Below are positions 60,650-64,000 of a stretch of 64,000 bases of DNA, piece after piece. The DNA is from Oleidesulfovibrio sp047973035. Lineage in GTDB: Bacteria > Desulfobacterota > Desulfovibrionia > Desulfovibrionales > Desulfovibrionaceae. Location of the stretch: positions 17,327 through 81,326 of the forward strand of contig NZ_JBKEBF010000018.1 in assembly GCF_047973035.1 (NCBI RefSeq), in the 5' to 3' direction. The notes below the pieces were generated by a model. That model ran no database searches. It was not told the DNA's origin and saw only the letters and a program-made list of their open reading frames with translations. The position numbers were made by a program, and so were the translations under genes. Positions within the stretch are counted from its first letter, which is position 1. Every line of letters begins with the position of its first letter.

Positions 60650-61483
60650 ATGCAAGCTCTGGGACCGTTCAGCGAATGGGAGAGCTTTAAAACGTTCAAC
60701 CTACTTTCTGAAGAAGCATATGGCTTTTTCAATAAGACAACCCGCGAAAACCCACACATTCTTTGCGACAACAATTACCATCTATTCCAGCGTTTCAAGT
60801 ATATTGCTGAAAACTTCAGTTACACTATCAGGATGTCAACAAGTTGGTGTTTGTTACTACCCGCGTTATCTCTTGTAAGAACTCGCCTAGAGCAAACAAT
60901 CGTGTGTTCATATTTGACTTATGAAGATAAAAAAATTGGTCTTGAACAATATCTCAACTTTCACAAAATCGAATCGTATAACACTATGCAAAGGGCAACT
61001 CATGACGAACAAATGAAAAAAAATATTGCCAGCGTAATTAACACAAAAGAAGCATACGAATCTGCTTGTCACAGTCCAAAAAACATCACTCCAGAATACT
61101 TAGAAGGCGACAAGTTTTCTAAAAAATGGACTACGTTAAACCTAGAGTCTATGTCAAAAAAGAGAGATATATTCTCTCAACAAAAATCAAAAATACATCA
61201 CCAACTAGAACATGACTACAGAACTATGTATGTACTCCTTAGCTCTGTTGTACATTCAACACCTTCGTTACTCATTGACGATTTCATATCTGAATTCGTG
61301 TACAAAGAAGAAATAGTATTAATGCCACCTCCATACTGGATGAAAATGGCCATGATTTGCTGCACTAAATACGACATTATACAATGCTACGAAATACTAA
61401 AATTTCTATCACTAGATTGTGATAATTTTTACATGAGCCTCATCAATGAATGGGAAAAAGAAAAAGATAAAATCAAAATATAA
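60650..61483 (+). CDS. hypothetical helical protein, possible DUF5677-like
   Basis: A 277-residue A+T-rich gene. The protein is mostly helical, with SLVRTRLEQTIVCSYLTYED early, HHQLEHDYRTMYVLLSSVVHSTP later, then a C-terminal helix bundle; the E-x-n-H pattern recalls DUF5677 proteins, but the match is by eye only. Such genes often accompany defence islands. Codon and base use differ clearly from the phage-type genes before it. Confidence 0.65.
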   Translation: MQALGPFSEWESFKTFNLLSEEAYGFFNKTTRENPHILCDNNYHLFQRFKYIAENFSYTIRMSTSWCLLLPALSLVRTRLEQTIVCSYLTYEDKKIGLEQYLNFHKIESYNTMQRATHDEQMKKNIASVINTKEAYESACHSPKNITPEYLEGDKFSKKWTTLNLESMSKKRDIFSQQKSKIHHQLEHDYRTMYVLLSSVVHSTPSLLIDDFISEFVYKEEIVLMPPPYWMKMAMICCTKYDIIQCYEILKFLSLDCDNFYMSLINEWEKEKDKIKI

Positions 61484-61631
61484 CTGCAATATACCTCTTG
61501 CTATAGTACACTATTGCGCAGCAAAAACGACAATACGCTAGCCCCCAGTCATATAGTGTGCGGTGTTCTCTATCTTATCATTAATTGAAACATCTTTAAT
61601 GCTGCTTCTTTCCCGCTGAGGAGGGACAACC

Positions 61632-62687
61632 ATGTATGTTTATGCTGATGAATCTGGAAATACAGGAAAAAACATTTTTGATGCGCCTGCTTTTTTTTAT
61701 CAGGGAGTGATTATGGCCGTTGAGGATATTGATCCGATTCTTAAACCACTCATTGATGAGTATTGTAAGGCGAATGGAGTCTCACGAACTCATGCCCATC
61801 AAATGCCCGCAGACGAAGTTAATTTGATGTGCTGGAAAATTATTGAGTTACTTGATGGTTTGATTTGGTGTCCTCATTTCGTAAGTATTTGCAAACCCTA
61901 CCTAGCTCCCACCAAATTTTTGGAAACATTTTTTGATTCATTCGAAAATGAGGCTGTTCCTAATCAATGGTATAACCTGAATGGCAATAGGCTCTCCATG
62001 GCTTATGCTCTTGAAAAGATTCTAACATTAAAAAACAAACAAGAATTTTGGAGCGCTTTTTTAGAAAAGGACTACTTAACACTCAGTAATTGCCTGGAAA
62101 ATGCCCTTCATTATTTACCTAGATACGTTAACGAGTCCTCTGACTTATATGATGTGCTTTGTGGAGGGCTGAAATACGCCCGAAGGAATGTTCATAGGTT
62201 CACGATACCAACTCAAGATAGCAAGCGACATGGATATAAAATACATTCCCCTAATGGCATTGGGTTTACAAGCGTGTTAGAGGCTGCCCATACATTCGCA
62301 AATAAACATCGTACAAAAGTAACTGCAATTATCCATGATCAAAATCAAGAGTTCAAAAAGACAATGGAAGAATGCCACGAGTTTTTTAAAAGTGGATATT
62401 TCATTGAAAAGCACCCAGATGTACCTCCTTTATGGGAACCAGCAGAGTTTGATCTTGGAAAATTATTATTAAAGCGCTCTGGTGATAGTCCAGCGTTACA
62501 AGCTGTAGACATTTTCACATGGATTTTCCAAAGGAAGAAAGATGTTCGATTTGACGAAATACGAAATGAGCTAACTAACCGTTGCGACCCATTTCACATA
62601 TCTCCAGTGGTAGCTTTACTTATGGGAAAAGGGCTTTTAGGTGATGCTTTTTTTGAACAATTTAAACGTAAGGCTTTTGACATCTAG
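61632..62687 (+). CDS. DUF3800-family protein
   Basis: The 351-residue protein starts MYVYADESGNTG, the hallmark acidic motif of DUF3800, and later has HDQNQEFKKTMEECHE and LQAVDIFTWIFQRKKDVRF; the motif order suggests an RNase H-like fold. DUF3800 genes are common in mobile elements and near defence genes; activity is not established. AGGAGGG precedes the ATG. A+T-rich like its upstream neighbour. Confidence 0.82.
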   Translation: MYVYADESGNTGKNIFDAPAFFYQGVIMAVEDIDPILKPLIDEYCKANGVSRTHAHQMPADEVNLMCWKIIELLDGLIWCPHFVSICKPYLAPTKFLETFFDSFENEAVPNQWYNLNGNRLSMAYALEKILTLKNKQEFWSAFLEKDYLTLSNCLENALHYLPRYVNESSDLYDVLCGGLKYARRNVHRFTIPTQDSKRHGYKIHSPNGIGFTSVLEAAHTFANKHRTKVTAIIHDQNQEFKKTMEECHEFFKSGYFIEKHPDVPPLWEPAEFDLGKLLLKRSGDSPALQAVDIFTWIFQRKKDVRFDEIRNELTNRCDPFHISPVVALLMGKGLLGDAFFEQFKRKAFDI

Positions 62688-62785
62688 CTAAAAACGGCGG
62701 CGACACCAGATACCGCTATTTAAGATTAAACATAGGCGCCAAGAATAAGACAAAGACTTATCCTTGGCGCCTCACTGAGCGCACG

Positions 62786-63730
62786 CTAAGAAAGCGTAAC
62801 ACCCCACAACATCAACTTTTCTTTGATCTCTTCCAGCTGAAACCTTCCTATTTCTTCAGAGGCTGCCAAGCGCTGTAGCGCCGAAGATGACAGGCTGCTC
62901 AGTGGAATAGTGCTCAGATCAGAATGTGATTGCATCATTGCAAGACAGTCTTGATCTAAAAAATACACTTCACCTGAATCAAGATCCCACGAAATAGTAG
63001 TGTCCGAAATTTCGATTCTTTTCTGACATTCGCTGCACCAAGCATAGGGCACTATCCGTTCTGGATATTGATCACAATACTCAAGCCAAGCTTCCTTCAG
63101 CGTATCCATTGCAGCGCCACTAGCATGCAACCGCGCTAAATGCTGTTTCCAATCTTCATAGAATGAAAACCCTTCAGAAAATGCTGAATCATCATGAGTA
63201 TCTCGGGCTAGATCCCCAATATTATCAGGGCGCTCCAACTGTGAAATCAGCCACCAATAAAAAGTAGCTCCCGACGCTTTGGATTTTATCTTCTTTAAAT
63301 GTGCGACTCTCAACTTATTGTAGATTTCCGCTACCCTTTCACCAAAGTCGGAACGATCGCCTTCAGGAACAACCAAAATCCCTTCCCCACGAATAGTCAC
63401 ATCAAGTCCAATTGTTTCCATCGGGCCAGAGCCAAGATTCGTCCATGACAAGGCTTGTTCAAGGGCTTCACCTTTAAGCTTCTTGACTTGCCGCAATCTT
63501 TTCTTCTCTGCTGCAAGCAGCTTTTTCATGGTTTGTTCAGCCACATAAGTTCTAGAATGTAGAGTGTTCGTTTCCACATCTGGAACTCTTCCATCATCCA
63601 CCATCCAGTTATAAAGAGATTCAAAAACAGAAATTTTATTATCCAGCTGTTCAAACCAGCCTTCTGGCAAACTTACAGTTTGAACACTCGGAACAGCCTT
63701 AATGACATCAGAAAGTGAACACCTGTACAC
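62786..63730 (-). CDS. YozE-SAM-like domain protein next to an IS3 insertion
   Basis: About 314 residues from GTG 63730 (AGGAGG 4 nt upstream). The frame is open to an ATG at 63805, but that ATG lies inside the IS3 transposase 3' end, so the extra residues are probably IS-derived. Residues about 175-240 of the short form (FYWWLISQLERPDNIGDLAR...YEDWKQHLARLHASGAA) match the YozE SAM-like fold. A later WCSECQKR suggests a small metal site. Function unknown. The native N terminus may be lost. Confidence 0.68.
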   Translation of the reverse strand: MYRCSLSDVIKAVPSVQTVSLPEGWFEQLDNKISVFESLYNWMVDDGRVPDVETNTLHSRTYVAEQTMKKLLAAEKKRLRQVKKLKGEALEQALSWTNLGSGPMETIGLDVTIRGEGILVVPEGDRSDFGERVAEIYNKLRVAHLKKIKSKASGATFYWWLISQLERPDNIGDLARDTHDDSAFSEGFSFYEDWKQHLARLHASGAAMDTLKEAWLEYCDQYPERIVPYAWCSECQKRIEISDTTISWDLDSGEVYFLDQDCLAMMQSHSDLSTIPLSSLSSSALQRLAASEEIGRFQLEEIKEKLMLWGVTLS

Positions 63731-63767
63731 ACCGCCTCCTACTAAGTAATGAATCGCCACTAATTTA

Positions 63768-64000
63768 CTAGACACCCCCAACTTTACTAACAAACTTTTC
63801 TTCAAATTTTATTGGAGATAAGTTGCCATTGTGTCCATGGCGGCGAATCGGGTTATAGAACATCTCTATATAATTAAATACGTCCTGCCGGGCCTCTTCC
63901 CGGCTTCTGTAAGTTTTCCGCTTAATTCGTTCTCGTTTGAGAAGTTGAAAGAAGCTTTCTGCAACCGCGTTGTCGTGGCAGTTGCCACGTCGGCTCATAC
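63768..64000 (-). mobile_element. IS3-family transposase, C-terminal part (runs off window)
   Basis: Seventy-six or more residues of the IS3 OrfB integrase core: MSRRGNCHDNAVAESFFQLL, carrying the last Glu of the DDE triad, and YIEMFYNPIRRHGHNGNLSP. The element's end must lie between 63768 and about 63735, next to the YozE-domain gene. The rest of the IS is beyond the window. Confidence 0.92.

Larger units (their letters stand above)
49846..64000. mobile_element. integrated phage-satellite-like or cryptic prophage element (left part)
   Basis: The content changes abruptly after tRNA-Arg: P4-type primase-helicase, a second primase, ParB-like and methyltransferase-like proteins, both terminase subunits, an excisionase-like HTH, A+T-rich cargo and an IS3 copy. 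No integrase, capsid, portal or tail gene is visible in the 14 kb. The right end is outside the window. Confidence 0.85.

Noticed and set aside
49820..64000. Search by eye for a second copy of the tRNA-Arg 3' end (attR)
   Set aside because: No second copy was found; the element's other end must be outside the window.
1..64000. CRISPR arrays, rRNA genes, tmRNA or SRP RNA
   Set aside because: No regularly spaced direct repeats and no recognisable conserved RNA segments were seen.

Overview
The window reads as a chromosome segment from a Gram-negative, sulfate-reducer-like deltaproteobacterium, most likely a marine Desulfovibrionaceae close to Halodesulfovibrio. This is inferred from the gene set: an LL-diaminopimelate aminotransferase, a YedF-type selenium-metabolism protein, a fused DHH/CBS/tRNA-nucleotidyltransferase, Lpt/Msb/Lol/Mla envelope genes, and moderate G+C. 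No rRNA was found to confirm it.

Positions 1-49845 are core chromosome. Left to right: the start of a Cache-domain sensor, twin tRNA-Met genes, uppP, lptF-lptG, engB, aroQ-efp-ftsK-lolA, an rsuA-family pseudouridine synthase, yedF, an envelope-lipid cluster (msbA, DUF374 acyltransferase, lpxL-like), a dapL-folK-PP0621 operon, xerD plus the fused tRNA nucleotidyltransferase, HIT-lapA-lapB-mutS-lipoprotein-lysA-mgsA, an orphan LexA/CI-like S24 repressor with repeated operator-like sites, a complete Mla-type lipid transport operon, glycosyltransferase/tRNA-Leu/secG/tpiA/rimI, a NUDIX gene, suhB, a GAF-mreB pair, a large unknown gene, gcvT-rsmE-rarA, a glycosyltransferase, a BON lipoprotein, plsC, a TetR regulator, an unknown conserved gene and gluQ. 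Envelope biogenesis is the dominant theme.

At 49769-49845 lies tRNA-Arg(CCT). Everything to its right looks like an integrated mobile element running past the window edge. It begins with GGGTGCCC repeats, then a P4-type primase-helicase, an iteron-plus-AT-rich segment resembling a replication origin, a second (zinc-finger/TOPRIM) primase, a ParB-like protein overlapping a degenerate methyltransferase-like protein, small unknown genes, a DUF488 protein, terminase small and large subunits, an excisionase-like HTH protein and a zinc-ribbon protein. No capsid, portal or tail genes follow. Instead the sequence changes at about 60540-60650 to A+T-rich cargo: two unknown or defence-like genes (one DUF3800), a YozE-domain gene and an IS3-family transposase at the right edge. 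The replication-plus-packaging content without structural genes suggests a phage satellite or a remodelled prophage. This is the most interesting part of the window.
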